Of a stretch of DNA of 64,000 nucleotides, positions 23,827 through 36,374 are shown piece by piece (within the stretch, counting starts at the first letter, position 1; every line of letters starts with the position of its first letter). A program made the position numbers and the translations under genes. The notes below the pieces were generated by a model, which ran no database searches, had not been told where the DNA came from, and worked only from the letters and a program-made list of their open reading frames with translations. Origin of the DNA: Seiridium cupressi (Eukaryota > Ascomycota > Sordariomycetes > Amphisphaeriales > Sporocadaceae); the NCBI GenBank assembly GCA_036674765.1, contig JARVKI010000008.1, positions 124,001-188,000 on the forward strand, written 5' to 3'.

Positions 23827-23869
23827 GGAAGTGTAACATGGTTTCAATGCTTAAAGTATTGATCACTCA

Positions 23870-24010
23870 ATAAAGAATTTGCAACTTTAAATATCATTAC
23901 CTTATATAATTATAAATAATAGAAACGATATTTTGAAAGTTTTAATTATATGAAAATTTAAAAACTAATATAATATAATGTTACGTTTTTTTAATAATAA
24001 AAAATTATTA
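23870..24010. repeat. short AT-rich, RIP-like fragment
   Basis: About 140 bases of very high AT content with almost no CpA lie between the P450 and the truncated chitinase. I could not align them convincingly to the gypsy LTR on either strand. Confidence 0.35.
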
Positions 24011-24151
24011 TCTGTGTAAGTTACTTTCCAGGGTTTCTATGTTAGGCCTGAGCCTTATTTAATCACTCCTGATGCCTCTATCGTAGGGCTACTGCAATCT
24101 CAAAGTATATATGCAACGCGACATCAAAAGCACTAACTACCTCTCGTCAGG

Positions 24152-27100
24152 ATAGTGCATCAAATCCCACGGGGAAAAGTCATTGGATATTACGAATCTT
24201 GGAGTTATACGTCGGAGTGCAACCAGAAGTCGCCTTCTGACCTGCCACTTTCCGAGCTCACACATCTGAATTATGCATTTGCTTATATCGACCCGGACAC
24301 GTATGAGCTGACCACCATGGACTCGACCACACCGGAGGACCTATTCCAGCTCACCGTGGATGCCAAGGAGTACAACTCTGCCCTTTCAGTCTTCGTGTCT
24401 GTTGGCGGCTGGACGTTTTCGGATAATGACACAGTGACACAACCACTGTTCAATGAGATCGCCTCCTCGGAAACCAATCGCCAGACATTCGCCGACAACT
24501 GTGTCACCTTCATGAACAAATACGGGTTCGATGGTTTGGATATCGATTGGGAGTATCCTGGTACGTAATATCTTTCTGCAATCCAACGGAGTTCCGAGGA
24601 GTAGCCCTTTCTTGGGACAAATATTGATGAATGCTGACGTGGTATACAGGGGCTCCGGATCGCGGTGGCAAAGACGAGGACACTGATAATTTCGTCTCGT
24701 TGATGAAGACGTTGCGTACAACTTTCAATGCTTCACCACGTTCTCTTGGGCTGTCCTTCACGACGCCATCATGTTATTGGTACTTGAAATGGTTCGACCT
24801 GCCAAACCTCCTAAAATACGCCGACTGGACCAACTTGATGTCCTATGATCTCCACGGTACCTGGTAAGTCCGCTGTGAAGCAGCATACGCACTTTGACTT
24901 GAACACAATCTGACACTGTCTTCTCAGGGACCGAAACAACCCAATTGGTGCAAGTAAGTATCCTCTTGAGCTCGGCTCGAGCAGCCCTGCCGTAGCAAAG
25001 CCCGCGATGCTAATCGTTTACCTGCAGTTGTCCAAGGTCACACTAATCTTACTGATATTCAGAGTGCTGTCGAGCTCTTCTGGCGCGTCGGCATCAAGCC
25101 GGAACAGATTGTTATGGGTTTCGGCTTCTATGGACGATCATTCCAGCTCTCAGACCCGTCTTGCAGCACGCCTGGTTGCGCCTTTTCGGGGGGTGGCGAT
25201 GCTGGCCTTTGCTCAGCCACCAGCGGAATCCTGATGTACTACGAGATCCAGGCGATCCTGAACCAGGTCGACGGCCTCGAGCCCGTGTACGACGAGGACG
25301 CAGCCGTCAAATACCTGGTGTTTGACGATGATCAATGGGTCTCCTACGACGACGCAGACACCTCTGGCGACAAGCTTGCCTGGGCGAACGCCATCGGCAT
25401 TGGAGGGTCGCTGATCTGGGCTGTTGATACTGATGATGACAAGTTCACAGCTATGAGTGGTCTGCTGGGAGAAGAAGTTTCCCACGTTGACACTACGACG
25501 ATATCACTTTCCGTGAAAACATTGGCTGTCACGGAATCTAGCGTCGTCTCCACTCTCGTAGGACAGAACGGCCAAGATTGTTCGCTCATGAAAAGTTATT
25601 CGTGCGCGCACAAGGATAAACTACGGTGTGAAAGCGGTTATACGCTAGTTGGATGGGACAGAGATGGGTGTAGTGTAAGTCGAGGAACTCACGCGCGCCT
25701 TTTCCGGACCTCTGAAGTGCTGATGCGCAATCTACTTGATTTAGGACGGCAACTACGGCAAGCCAATCTGTTGTCCAGAAGCAACGGCGCCTTCAAATTG
25801 TCAATGTTCGTTCTTTTCAAACCCCTATGATGGCAAATCGAGGCTAATTCGAACCAGGGCGCGGAGGTGGTGGCGACTGCAACGGTCAATGCCATACTGG
25901 AGAATCTACTGTCTTGACATCGAGTTGGTAAGTTGAGAAGTGCCCAGGTATCAAGTGTCCAGATGAACTATCTATCAACTACATGGTAGATGAATTCACA
26001 GGGAGCACCGGTGCGAATTCTGGAGCCTAGAACCTGCAACATGAAAAATTGAATTCAAGGTGCATGTTGCTGATTCTCGAAACAGGGGCGGTGGCTACAC
26101 ATCGGAAAGCGGCACCGGATCATGTAGTAGAGGAGTCAAAGCCTTCTGTTGCGAAGCGGGCGACTGGAAATGTCATCGCAGGATGCCGATGGATCAGCTG
26201 GTAAGATATCCTGAATAGCCGTTCGTGTCGCCAGTGTGCTAAGAAAAGCCACCAGTGGAGACACTTGTGACTTGGATACCGAGAAAGAACTATCCACAAC
26301 GTGCGATGGATGTAGCTTGGTTCACCCCACAAGTAAGTATCTATTCGTGTGCCAACGACTACATCAATGTGCGGAAGTATGCTCAGCGCTGACGACAAAA
26401 TGCAGAACGATGCTGCTGTCCGAAGCATACCTCCCTGCATGACTGTGTGTGGAGAGGGTCTTTCTCTGATTGTGCGGATGCAAAATGCAAATCTTCCGAG
26501 GTCGCCATCAAGAACGATCCGCAAGGCGATTCTGAATGGTGGGGTTGTTATTGTAAGCAATTCCTGTCCACCGTTCACCTTGTGGTCTCAACAGCCACTG
26601 CCATGTTCTTTAGACGCTGAAACTGAGCGTGCGAAAAGGGGGCAGAAAACGCACGGATTGCTGTCAGGTGTCCACAACTCCAGCCCAGAAAACAGTCAGC
26701 TGCGACTTAACGACCTGCGACCTGGATCCGGATGCGTGCGGCGAAGACACGGAGGACGACTGGGGAGTCCCTCTGAAGCGAGACCTCTCTCTTGTTCAGT
26801 ATCAGTCCTCACCCGATGGAGAGGATCTTGCGCTTGTGAAACGAGGGTCAAGGCGTCCATTCAAGTGGTACACGTTAGCTGGACAACTGATGACGCAATA
26901 CTCCCAAACTTACCCATCAGGAACTCAGTACATGAGAAATCTGCGCCTCAGCCTGGCGAACCTCTCTTCGAGATGGTGGCAGATGAGGTCGACGAGCTGC
27001 GACGATCCAAGCGTAACGGCTACCGATATCGGTAGCACAACTACCTCTCCAGCCACAGGCCAAGTCGAACATGTCCTTCCGGTAAGGTCATCCACGAGCT

Positions 27101-28032
27101 ACCATGCTCATCCCTCATGGTGCACAAGACGAGCAGCTAACGTCGATCTCTACCCGCAGCTCTTCGTATTGACTCGGTTCGCATCGGTCGCCGCCCATGG
27201 CCGACAGTGGCGACAGGTTGTGGTAACAACCAGGAGGAACACAATACCTGACGGACCTGTGACCCGGACTTCCCAAGTCTCAGAGACGTTCTGGCAGGAC
27301 GTATGGGACAACGACGAAGCTCTGCCCTCAGGCTTGCCACGTGTGTCAAGCAGCTCACCAGATCTCCGGAATTCCGCGCAGCGCCTCTACGAGAGGATTG
27401 GGTCACTGACTAATCCCAGCCATTTTGTGTTCCTTCGGGACGCTGTGAACGCGGTCAAGGGGCGTCTTGAGACCTTCCAACGTACCATGCGCCCAGCTCA
27501 GCTAGCAGTGCATGCCATGAATGCCCTAGACGCGACCAACGAAAACCAGTGGCTGGACATACAAGCTATGTTCACTGGCCTTCGCGAGGTGAGTCTACCA
27601 TTTTCCCCATTTGACGTGAATTCTTATGAAACTAACTATGGAATGATGTATCAGACTATAGGAGTCTTCGAGTATATCAATCACGAGGACGTAGTTACGC
27701 GTCTTGATACCGTATCAGCTGGCATTTACAGCGACTTGCAGATCATTGAGGCAAACACTGAGGGTAGTGAAGGGCTATCCGCCCACTGGAATGAGTTTTG
27801 TAAGCTCGAGCTATACCTTAAATTATTGTAGATGTACTTACGCGTGTTGTGTACAGATCCATACTATTTTGGACAGGTATCCGACTTTGCGCGGACCTAC
27901 GTTTCGGTTTCGGTCAACTACATCAGAGGCCAGTTCGAGGCAAGCAACAGCGAGTATCGCGACTACGTGCTTTCTGAGCTTCAGAAGATAGAGGATAAGA
28001 TTCTCGATCTGAAGTACCCATTCGAGGATTGA
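24152..28032 (+). CDS. GH18 class V chitinase, lacking its 5' end
   Basis: Exons 24152-24560, 24650-24863, 24928-24953, 25028-25674, 25745-25805, 25858-25927 and 26086-26200 join in frame. The GH18 barrel starts at GKVIGYYESW, has the SVGGW strand and the active-site motif DGLDIDWEYPG with the catalytic Glu, and ends near GGSLIWAVDTDD. A Cys-rich region follows (CCPEA, DCNGQCHTGE, CCEAGDWKC), then a long C-terminal part including GLPRVSSSSPDLRN, as in large killer-toxin-like fungal chitinases. There is no ATG, signal peptide, LysM or chitin-binding domain upstream. The first visible exon is preceded by a good branch/acceptor (CACTAAC to GTCAG), so 5' exons are lost, probably with the AT-rich fragment. 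Exon joins after 26200 are unresolved and may include frameshifts. Confidence 0.75.
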
Positions 28033-28227
28033 GAAAGGCGATGGCCGAGGATCACGGAGCAGCGTATAGATCTAGCTGGTGGTCGATTGGACTTTTAAGA
28101 CGTGGTGGGTTTTCTAGGCACTGCCGCATCTAATGTAAATAGCGGGCTCGCCATGTTATCGAAAGACCCTATCATCAACCAAAGGCGCGCCGTGGATCGG
28201 TTTAGGGCTTGATGAGATATTGCATAT

Positions 28228-28871
28228 TCACATAATTAGCATGTCAGGGACAGCAGGGGTTTGGCGGGCGAGAGTAGTAAATGCACCAACCCATCCCATC
28301 ATCCCCATGCCATCGTAGAAGTCCGCTCTAATGGTGTCCGACATAACCAGCATCCATCCAACGTCCTCCTCTGTGGTGCCGTTAATCAACTCGTAGCTTC
28401 CGTCGTCCTCGTCCGGGTCGGACTCCCAATCCGCTCTCACGAACTTGACCCAAACCAGCTGCCACTGGCGTGGATGTCTACATCCGCCACGCACCGCAGC
28501 GTCTCCTCGTTGACCTCAATAAAATACGAGTAGCGTTGAATTCGCCAGTGCGGAGAAAGACTGTCCTCAGTCGCCCGCGGGTTTTCCGTCCTGATCGCCT
28601 CGGCAGCCCAGCTTCGGAACCGGGCGCGAAGTTGCGCCGTAGATGCGCCGTCGAGGGCTTCCTGATCGCTCACGAAGGTCCACTCGAGATTACGCGTGAT
28701 CCCAGGAACGCTCGACTCCGCGATATACTTGGCGGAGTTGTCCACTACGAACTGCTTGAATCGTTCCCATGCCGCGTCGTCGCCGTATGCCGTGCGGTAG
28801 ATCACCCAGCCCCACTTTTTCGTGCTGATTGTCGCGAAGATCCCGCTCGATGCCTCGTCCATCTTGTTCAT
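28228..28871 (-). pseudogene. conserved fungal protein of unknown function, frameshifted
   Basis: The minus-strand frame starting at 28871 (or 28862) contains KKWGWVIYRTAYGDDAAWERF and an R-Y-Y-FIEVNEETL segment, as in a widespread fungal family of uncharacterised proteins. The reading passes near 28455-28475 from VADVDIHASG in one frame to WVKFVRADWESDPDEDD in another. The latter carries the family's C-terminal part, including DVGWMLV. No intron signals explain the switch, so I call a frameshift. It lies 214 bp from the retrotransposon's target site. Function unknown. Confidence 0.55.
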
Positions 28872-29079
28872 CTTCCAACATGGGGGGCATTTGATGTGAG
28901 AATGGCCGGAAATGTTGTAGACGGAGAGGTGCTTGATATGAGCCACGGGGGGTCCTCCCTCGAAATGGACTTGGCACTACTCTGACGGACCGGGTCACGG
29001 TACTGCGAAGGTTGGAGGCTCGGCCCAAAACTTGTCTCGCGTGTCGCATCGCCAATAGCACAATGGCAGATGTGAGAAG

Positions 29080-29084
29080 TAAAA
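29080..29084. repeat. target-site duplication (left), TAAAA
   Basis: TAAAA abuts the TG of the left LTR and matches 36370-36374 beyond the right LTR. A 5-bp duplication is usual for Ty3/gypsy integration. Confidence 0.8.
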
Positions 29085-29518
29085 TGTAACGAATATACTA
29101 TCGTCAGGATAAACCTTAGGATAATACACTGGTGTTGGGTTTATGCTAACAGGGTACGTAATATAGAATAGGAATACTAAGTCTTAAAAAATAAGAATAT
29201 AATCGTTAAGGCTTAGTAAGCCTTACCTATAGGTAGATAAATGCTTAAATTAATTACTAAAATAATAATTATTTATATAGGAAACGTTTATTATATATAT
29301 ATTTATTTATTCCCTTACTAATTTAGTTTGCTTATATCTGCTTATATTTATTTAGCGTATTAGCCTTAAGCATTTTTGATTAAGGGTCCTGCCGTCTAAT
29401 TAGATAGTAGTATTTATTACTTATTAGTGTAAATATTCCTTTAGGTTAGGGGTATTGGGCACCTATTTGTTACCTGCTGGTCGTGGTCCGTGCTCCCGAC
29501 CGGGTTACGTTCGTAATA
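29085..29518 (-). repeat. LTR (element's 3' LTR)
   Basis: 434 bp, starting TGTAACGAATA and ending TTCGTAATA, with short imperfect inverted termini. It pairs base for base with 35936-36369. It keeps many C and G bases that are T and A in the other copy, so it is less mutated. Confidence 0.9.
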
Positions 29519-31789
29519 TTAAGGTCCCCCTTTTTAAAGCTTAGCCTTCGAAGCTTGAGGTCTTATAAGTAGGTCGCGTCTGCCCATTTTATTAGTCTAG
29601 TAAATTCTTTTCCTTATTTTCGTTTTTATAATACGTGCTTATTATATCGGGTTATATTTAGAAAGCTAAATAAAAGAAAAATTTTCCCGTTTCTTTTTTT
29701 ATTTGCTACGCGAACCTTTTTATTTCGTTTAAGGTATACTTTTTTAAAATTATACCGTATTTTCGATGCTTTTTTAAAAAGCTTTTTTACGAAATAATAA
29801 AAAAAGCGAAAAATTATAAGCTTTATACGGATAAAGATATAAAATACGATGGTTTAGGCGTTCCCGCGGCTTTTATAAAGGCCGTTTTATAAGAATATCA
29901 TCGTTTTAAACGTGCGAAGGCGGACGCTAAATCCTTTTTTTTAGAATTTTAAAAAAGATAAAAAGAGGCGTAACAAAAAATGCGTAAAAATATAAACGAA
30001 GCGATTAATCGTTTTATTTATTTAAAAAAAATGCGTGCCGCGGCGCGTGTAAAAAAGGTTCGGATAGCGTAATAAAAGTTTTAATCTATTAAAAAGCTAA
30101 AGGTTATTAAGGCGGCGAAAGCGAACCTTACGTAATCCGCGGGCGTTATAATCGATTAAAACGGCGTTAGTCTAGTAAAGCCTTTTAATTTTAACTTCTT
30201 TACGGGTTTCGGAAATATTATTTAAAAGTAATATAACCTTTAATATATCTTTTAAATTTTTAAATATTTTCTTTTAATAGGTAATCTTTTTATTTAATTA
30301 AATATTAAAGGCTTTTCTTTTTTTTACGATATTTTAATATTTCTTTTATTTTATATTTTTATTAATTAGTTTTTATTTTTAACGTTATATTAATTTTAAC
30401 GTTTTTAAATGTTAATTTAAATAAAAATACGTATATAATAAAGTAGTTTCGCATTATTTTAAATAACGATAATTTAAAATTAACTTTTAAAATGATTTTA
30501 TCGATTTTAAATGGTTTAAATTTCTTAAAATTAAATTTATTATTAAATCGTTTTATTTTAATACTTTTACGTAATAAATAAACCTTATCTCCTTTTATAA
30601 AGGTTAATCTTTTAATCTTTTTTTATTATAATATTATTTTATTTATTATTAAAAGAATAAAAGTTTTTATTATAAGGATTATTATAATATTTAAAGTTTA
30701 TCAACGTATTTAATAGCTTTAAACGCTTATTCGCCGTAAAGTAATTTTTTAATAATATTAAAGTTATATTCGAAATTAATATAAAATAATAATATCTTAA
30801 TAAACTCGTTAATCGCGTTATTATAAGCGAATTATATAATTAATAATAATTATATTTAATTATTTTATTTATAATTAATATAATATCGTAAATATTATTT
30901 AAATATTTAATTTATTCGTTTTATTTATTTATTTATTTATAAGTAAAATACCGTAAATAATTTATATTTAATTTTTAATTATAATATAAAAGATTATTAA
31001 AATTTTAACGTAAAAAGTTTGTTTTTATCGGAGATAAATTCGTTTAATAGTTTATATTAATTAATTATAATTTTAAAGATAATATAAACGAGCTTTATAA
31101 CGTCGCTTACTTCTTTATATAAGATAAAGTATTTATATTTCGTAAATCGTTCCGTAATAACGAGGATATTATTATATTTTACGTTTATTATTAGTTTTTT
31201 TAATAATAATAATTTAATAATAAAGTTTATAACGATCGATTTTTAAATTTTATCGGGTAATATTATTAATTATAATTCTTCGTATAACTTATATTAAAAT
31301 ACTTTAACTTTATTATAAAAGTCGTAATTTTTAATAATTTTAAAAACGCGCTATTTTAAGTTTTCGTAATTAAACTATTATTAAATCCTTTTAATAGTTT
31401 TAAAGATTTTTATATATTTATTAAATAGTAATTTATAATATTTTTTAATAAATTCTTTTTAGAATTTTTTAAAAAGGTATATTTTTTTTAATATATTAAA
31501 ACCTCCGTTTTTTAATATTTATTACTAATTTTTTCGATTTATATTTTTTATATAATTATACGGTTAATAACGTATAAGTTTATAATTAATATAAAGTTTC
31601 CTTTTTTATTAATTATAAGGATAATATGTATTTTTTAAGCGCTTTTTAAAAATAATCCAATTTGCGACTTAACGCGTCGGCTTTCTCGTTTTTTAATCCC
31701 TTTCGGTAAATAATAATAAAGTTAAAATTTATTAAAAATTCTAATTATCGTATTTATTATTTATTAAGTTTTTTATTATTAATAAACGA

Positions 31790-32024
31790 TATTAAGTTTT
31801 TATAATCGGTATAAATTTTAATTTAATATATTATTTTATTAAAGTAGTATTTTTATTTTTTAAATGCTTTAATAATTATTATTAGTTTTTTATCGTAAAT
31901 CTAGTAATTAAACTCCGGTCCGCTAAGCTTTTTAAAGTAATAAGCGATTAAATGCGATTTCCCGTCGTTTTTTTACTAGTTAAATTAGCCGCCGATCGCG
32001 TAATCCGACGCGTTAGTTTTAACC
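31790..32024 (-). pseudogene. RNase H domain remnant of gypsy pol
   Basis: Minus-strand translation gives VKTNASDYAIGG, then DGKSHLIAYYFKKLSGPEFNY, a stop, and IYDKKLIIIIKAFKK. This is the classic Ty3/gypsy RNase H with RIP-type substitutions (D to N, E to K, Q/E to stop). Confidence 0.85.
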
Positions 32025-32599
32025 TTAAATTTTTTATTAAAGTTAATTATTATTATAACGGGTTCTTCCGTTATCCTTTTTTTAAGTTTTTTAAACGCTT
32101 ATTATTTAATATAAGTTTATTAAAATAATAAGTCCTTTTTAATTAAGTTTATTAAAAGGCTTTTTACTTTTACGAAGTTAAAGATAAATATTTTATAATA
32201 ATTCGTTAACCCTAAAAAGGATCGTATATTCGTAACGTTTTAAAACGTTAGCTATTTTTTAATTATTATTATTTTAAAATCCTTTATTTAAATTTCTTTT
32301 AAAAATATTACGTATTTTATAAAAGTGATTTTTCGCTAATGGAATTTACTTTTTTTTAAATTTATTAAAAGGTTTACTTTTTATAATTTTTTAAATATTA
32401 TTATAACGTATTATTTATATTTTTTAATCGTATTTAAAAATATAAATATATTATTAAAATAAATTATTACGAACTTATTTAAAAAGTTTTATAATATTAT
32501 ATTAATTATATTTTAAAAGTTTATAAATACGTTAATAAATTTAAAAAGTATAATTAAATATTTAAAATATCCGTATTTATTACGGAATATTATTTTTTA

Positions 32600-32800
32600 T
32601 TTATCGCCTTTTTTAATTTTAATTAATTTATATGCGTTAAGTAAATTTAAAGCCGTAAACTATTTAGCACCGTATAATTTATCTCGCAGGTTTTTAATTA
32701 ATAATAAAAAGTATTTATTTTTAATCGTAATTTTATTAAGTTTCCAATAATCGATATAAAGCTTTTAATTAAGCTTCCCGTCTTTACTTTTTTTTAATAT
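32600..32800 (-). pseudogene. reverse transcriptase domain remnant of gypsy pol
   Basis: Minus-strand translation reads KSKDGKLN, stop, KLYIDYWKLNKITIKNKYFLLLI and then LRDKLYGAK, stop, FTALNLLNAYKLIKIKKGDK. It matches the conserved gypsy RT block around the VDYR-LN-T and LDL-AYH motifs, riddled with stops. Confidence 0.85.
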
Positions 32801-35800
32801 AAAGAGTATAAAGTATTTTATAAGTGAAATAAATTCTTTAATTTATCCTTTTAATAATATTTCATTAAAGTATTTTTTAAACGTTTTTTTATATTACGGT
32901 TATACCGGGTAAATAGGTATAAAATATAATTCTATACCTTTTTTTAAAAGTATTTCGTAATCGAACCTTATATATATTAATAATTTTATATTTAGTTTTT
33001 TATTAAATAAATCGCTAAACTTTTTATATTTTTTAAATATTTCGTTTATAAGTTCCGGCTTAATATCCTTAGTTATAACGTAAAATTTAAATATTTTAAT
33101 TTTGCTTAAAAGTCTTTTTGTCGGGCGCTATTTAAAGGCTAAGTTTTTTTTTAATGTATTTTATTAGAATTAACTTGTATTTTAATTTATTTAAGGATTA
33201 TTCGCTTATAATTAAGGTATTTTTAAAATTAAATTATAATTTATAATTTTTATAATATTATACGTAAATCTTTTATTATAATTTTAAATATAAATTTAAA
33301 TATATATAGTTTTTATATTGACGATTTTATTATTATACGTTATTAATTTTTTATTTATAATTTTAAATTAATAAGGCGTTTTTTTCCGTTTTTATAATAT
33401 TTAAAATTTATTAACGATTTATAACGAAATAAAATTTCTTTAAGCTTTTATATTAATTAAAGTTTTAATATTTTAATTTATAATTTATATTTTAATTATA
33501 AAATAGTTATATACGTTTGTTTTTATAGCGTATAAAGACTTAATATTTAATTGTTATTATTTTGTTATATGCGGTTTTAGTCGTTTCCCGAACGTTTATC
33601 GCGTCGGTAATATCGTCGTTGCTTTTTCTTATTTTTTACTTTTTAATAAGTAAAAGCGTAGTTTATATATAAGCTTTCCCGGCTCCGGTATATTAAGGGT
33701 TCGTCGTATTTTAATTTATTAACTTTTTATTTTATTTTTAATTTTATAAAAACTCGTAGTATTACTCGCGTAAAGGGCGTTAGTCTTTTATTTTATTATT
33801 ATATCCGAATTTTATTTATAATTTTATAGGTTTATAATCCGGTTTTTTCGTTATATTATTTTTTAAATGCTTTTTTAATTAATTCTTTAAAGTCGTTTTT
33901 TTCTTTTTATTAATTTATAATAGTATTAAATAAAAGGGATTTTAATCTAATTAAAAGTCGTTTTATTTTATTATATTCTTTAATTTATTTTTATATTAAA
34001 CTTTTTTTATTAGCGTGGATTAAGTATTTGTCGATTTTATATTAATTTTACGTTTATAACTTTAAAGCGTATTTGCGTATTTTTTACGGGTCGTTAATAA
34101 TTACCGCGTATTTTTAAAGGTTTTTATAAATAATAATAACGTTTTTTATTTATTTTTTGTTTTATAATGTTTTAATAGGGTTTAATTCCAGTTTTTCGGG
34201 GAAAAATTTATATTTTATTTTTTTTTAAAGTATTAGTTATATAATCGGTTAATATAACTAATTTAAAATATATTTATATAATTTAAATGTTTTATTCTTA
34301 ATTAAGCGTTATTTTTAAATATTATATAAAGGGTATAAGCGTTTTCGAATTTATCCTTCGTAGCAGCTTTTATTAAAACATTTTTAAGTTTTAAAGCGTT
34401 ATAAAATAACCTTTTAAAAATAATTAACGTTTTAAAATCGTTTTAATATTTAACGGATTATCGTATTATAACGGGAATTTTATTAATTTTTTCCTTAATT
34501 AATCGTAGCTTTAATACGTCGGCTCGATTTAGGTTTTTTTCCTCCTTTTACTATTATTCCGTACGGCGGATAATGACCTGGTTTTAGTTTAATTCGTTTC
34601 CGCTTTCGTCGGAGTACGCAAAATATCCGTAAGCGTTAATTCGTCGCTTCGCAGGGCTTTTTCCTGCTACCGTAATAGTCTTAATAACCGGTGTTATAAG
34701 GTACTATCCTGCTTCGTCTTTATTTAACCTATGCGTTACGCACTAATCGTTATAATATATTATCTAAAACAGGCTGTTGTATTTAATTAGTCTTTTCGTA
34801 ATAAGGTTAAATTACCGTCTTTCCGGGACTGGTTTAAAAGGTTACTTTTTTTTAAGCGAGCGGTATTCGTTAGCGAAGTATTTTATTTTTTTATAATTAT
34901 AATACGTTACCGATTTTTTATTATACCTACCGCTTTCTCGCTTTATAACGTCGAAATTTATAAGTTTATTATATTTTTTATAAAATATTTTCCCGCGCTA
35001 TTCGTTTTTTAAGCGATATTAATTATTTTATCGTAACCGGTTAATATTAATTTAAAGCCGTATTTACGTATTAGTTTATAATCCTTTTAATTATTTTCGT
35101 TTTTTAAATTATTTTTCGTATAAATAGTTATTAATTTTAATAATTTTTTTAATATAAATATCGAGGTCTTTTAATCGATTTTCTTTAATAATTTCGTTTT
35201 TAATACCTTTTTTAAATCTTATATAAAAGAGCGTTATAAAAGTATTATCGTCGTTTTATTCGGTTTTAAAGGCGATTTATTTAAATTTTAATACGTATTT
35301 AATCGTAAAATTCTTTTACTTAAATTATATAAGCTTTTTTTTTATTATATAAACTTCGTTTAAATTGTTAAAAATAACTTTAAAGCGTCGTTTAAACTTA
35401 TTATAATTAATAAAGACTTTTTTAGTTTTTTCGTCTTTATTATTTTTATTATTATTAAAGTAGTTTTTTATAATTAATTTAAACTATTTAAAAACGTTAT
35501 CTTTTAAAAATTTAATAATATATAATATTTTATCGGAATTATTATTAATATTATCCTTATAAAAGCGTAAGTATATTTTTGCCTAAGTAAAAAATCCTTA
35601 AACGCTACCGTCCTTATTATTATAAGATTACGGTGTTAATATTTTATAATTAGTTTTATAAGCGATAAGTACCGTAGTAAGGATGGCCGCGATCTATTTA
35701 ATAAATTATTAGTTATCGCTGCGAACGCTATCGTAAACCTGTTAAAAGTTAGCTAGTTATATTATTAACTTTTATTATTATTATTATATTTAATATATTA

Positions 35801-35935
35801 TGCGTAGGGCGTTAAGTCCGCTAATTAGATTTTTAATATTATTTCCGTTAAAAGTTTAAAGTGTTATTATCGCTTATAAAGTATTATTTAATAATTCCTA
35901 AACCGGAATACGTATTTAAATAAAAATAATTAAAA

Positions 35936-36369
35936 TATAACGAATATATTATTATTAAAATAAACCTTAAAATAATATATTAATATTAAGTTTATATTAA
36001 TAAGGTACGTAATATAAAATAGGAATATTAAGTTTTAAAAAATAAAAATATAATCGTTAAGGCTTAATAAGCCTTATTTATAAGTAAATAAATATTTAAA
36101 TTAATTATTAAAGTAATAATTATTTATATAAAAAACGTTTATTATATATATATTTATTTATTTTTTTATTAATTTAATTTATTTATATTTATTTATATTT
36201 ACTTAACGTATTAACCTTAAACACTTTTAATTAAGGGTTTTACCGTTTAATTAGATAGTAATATCTATTATTTATTAATGTAAACATTCTTTTAAGTTAA
36301 AAGCACTAAGTATTTATTTGTTACTTACCGGTCGTGGTCCGTACTCCCGACCGGGTTACGTTCGTAATA
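35936..36369 (-). repeat. LTR (element's 5' LTR)
   Basis: 434 bp, starting TATAACGAATA (TGT changed to TAT) and ending TTCGTAATA. It is collinear with 29085-29518 and more strongly converted to A/T. Confidence 0.9.
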
Positions 36370-36374
36370 TAAAA
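36370..36374. repeat. target-site duplication (right), TAAAA
   Basis: Matches 29080-29084 exactly; flanks the right LTR. Confidence 0.75.

Larger units (their letters stand above)
29085..36369 (-). mobile_element. Ty3/gypsy LTR retrotransposon, heavily RIPed
   Basis: A 7,285-bp element bounded by two 434-bp LTRs and a TAAAA duplication. The interior is extremely AT-rich, with CpA and TpG nearly absent but CpG retained, the signature of RIP. No frame is open, yet on the minus strand 32800-32600 still reads a reverse-transcriptase stretch (KDGKLN-KLYIDYWKLNKITIKNKY) and 32024-31790 an RNase H stretch (TNASDYAIGG, IAYYFKKLSGPEFNY). The order RT then RNase H and a purine tract next to the left LTR (minus strand AAAAAGGGGGACC at about 29526-29538) set the element on the minus strand. 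The right LTR is therefore its functional 5' LTR. The element is dead. Confidence 0.93.

Noticed and set aside
29519..35935. AT-rich block as an integrated mitochondrial segment or a centromere
   Set aside because: Flanking LTRs with a target duplication and recognisable gypsy RT/RNase H on the minus strand explain it as a RIPed retrotransposon.
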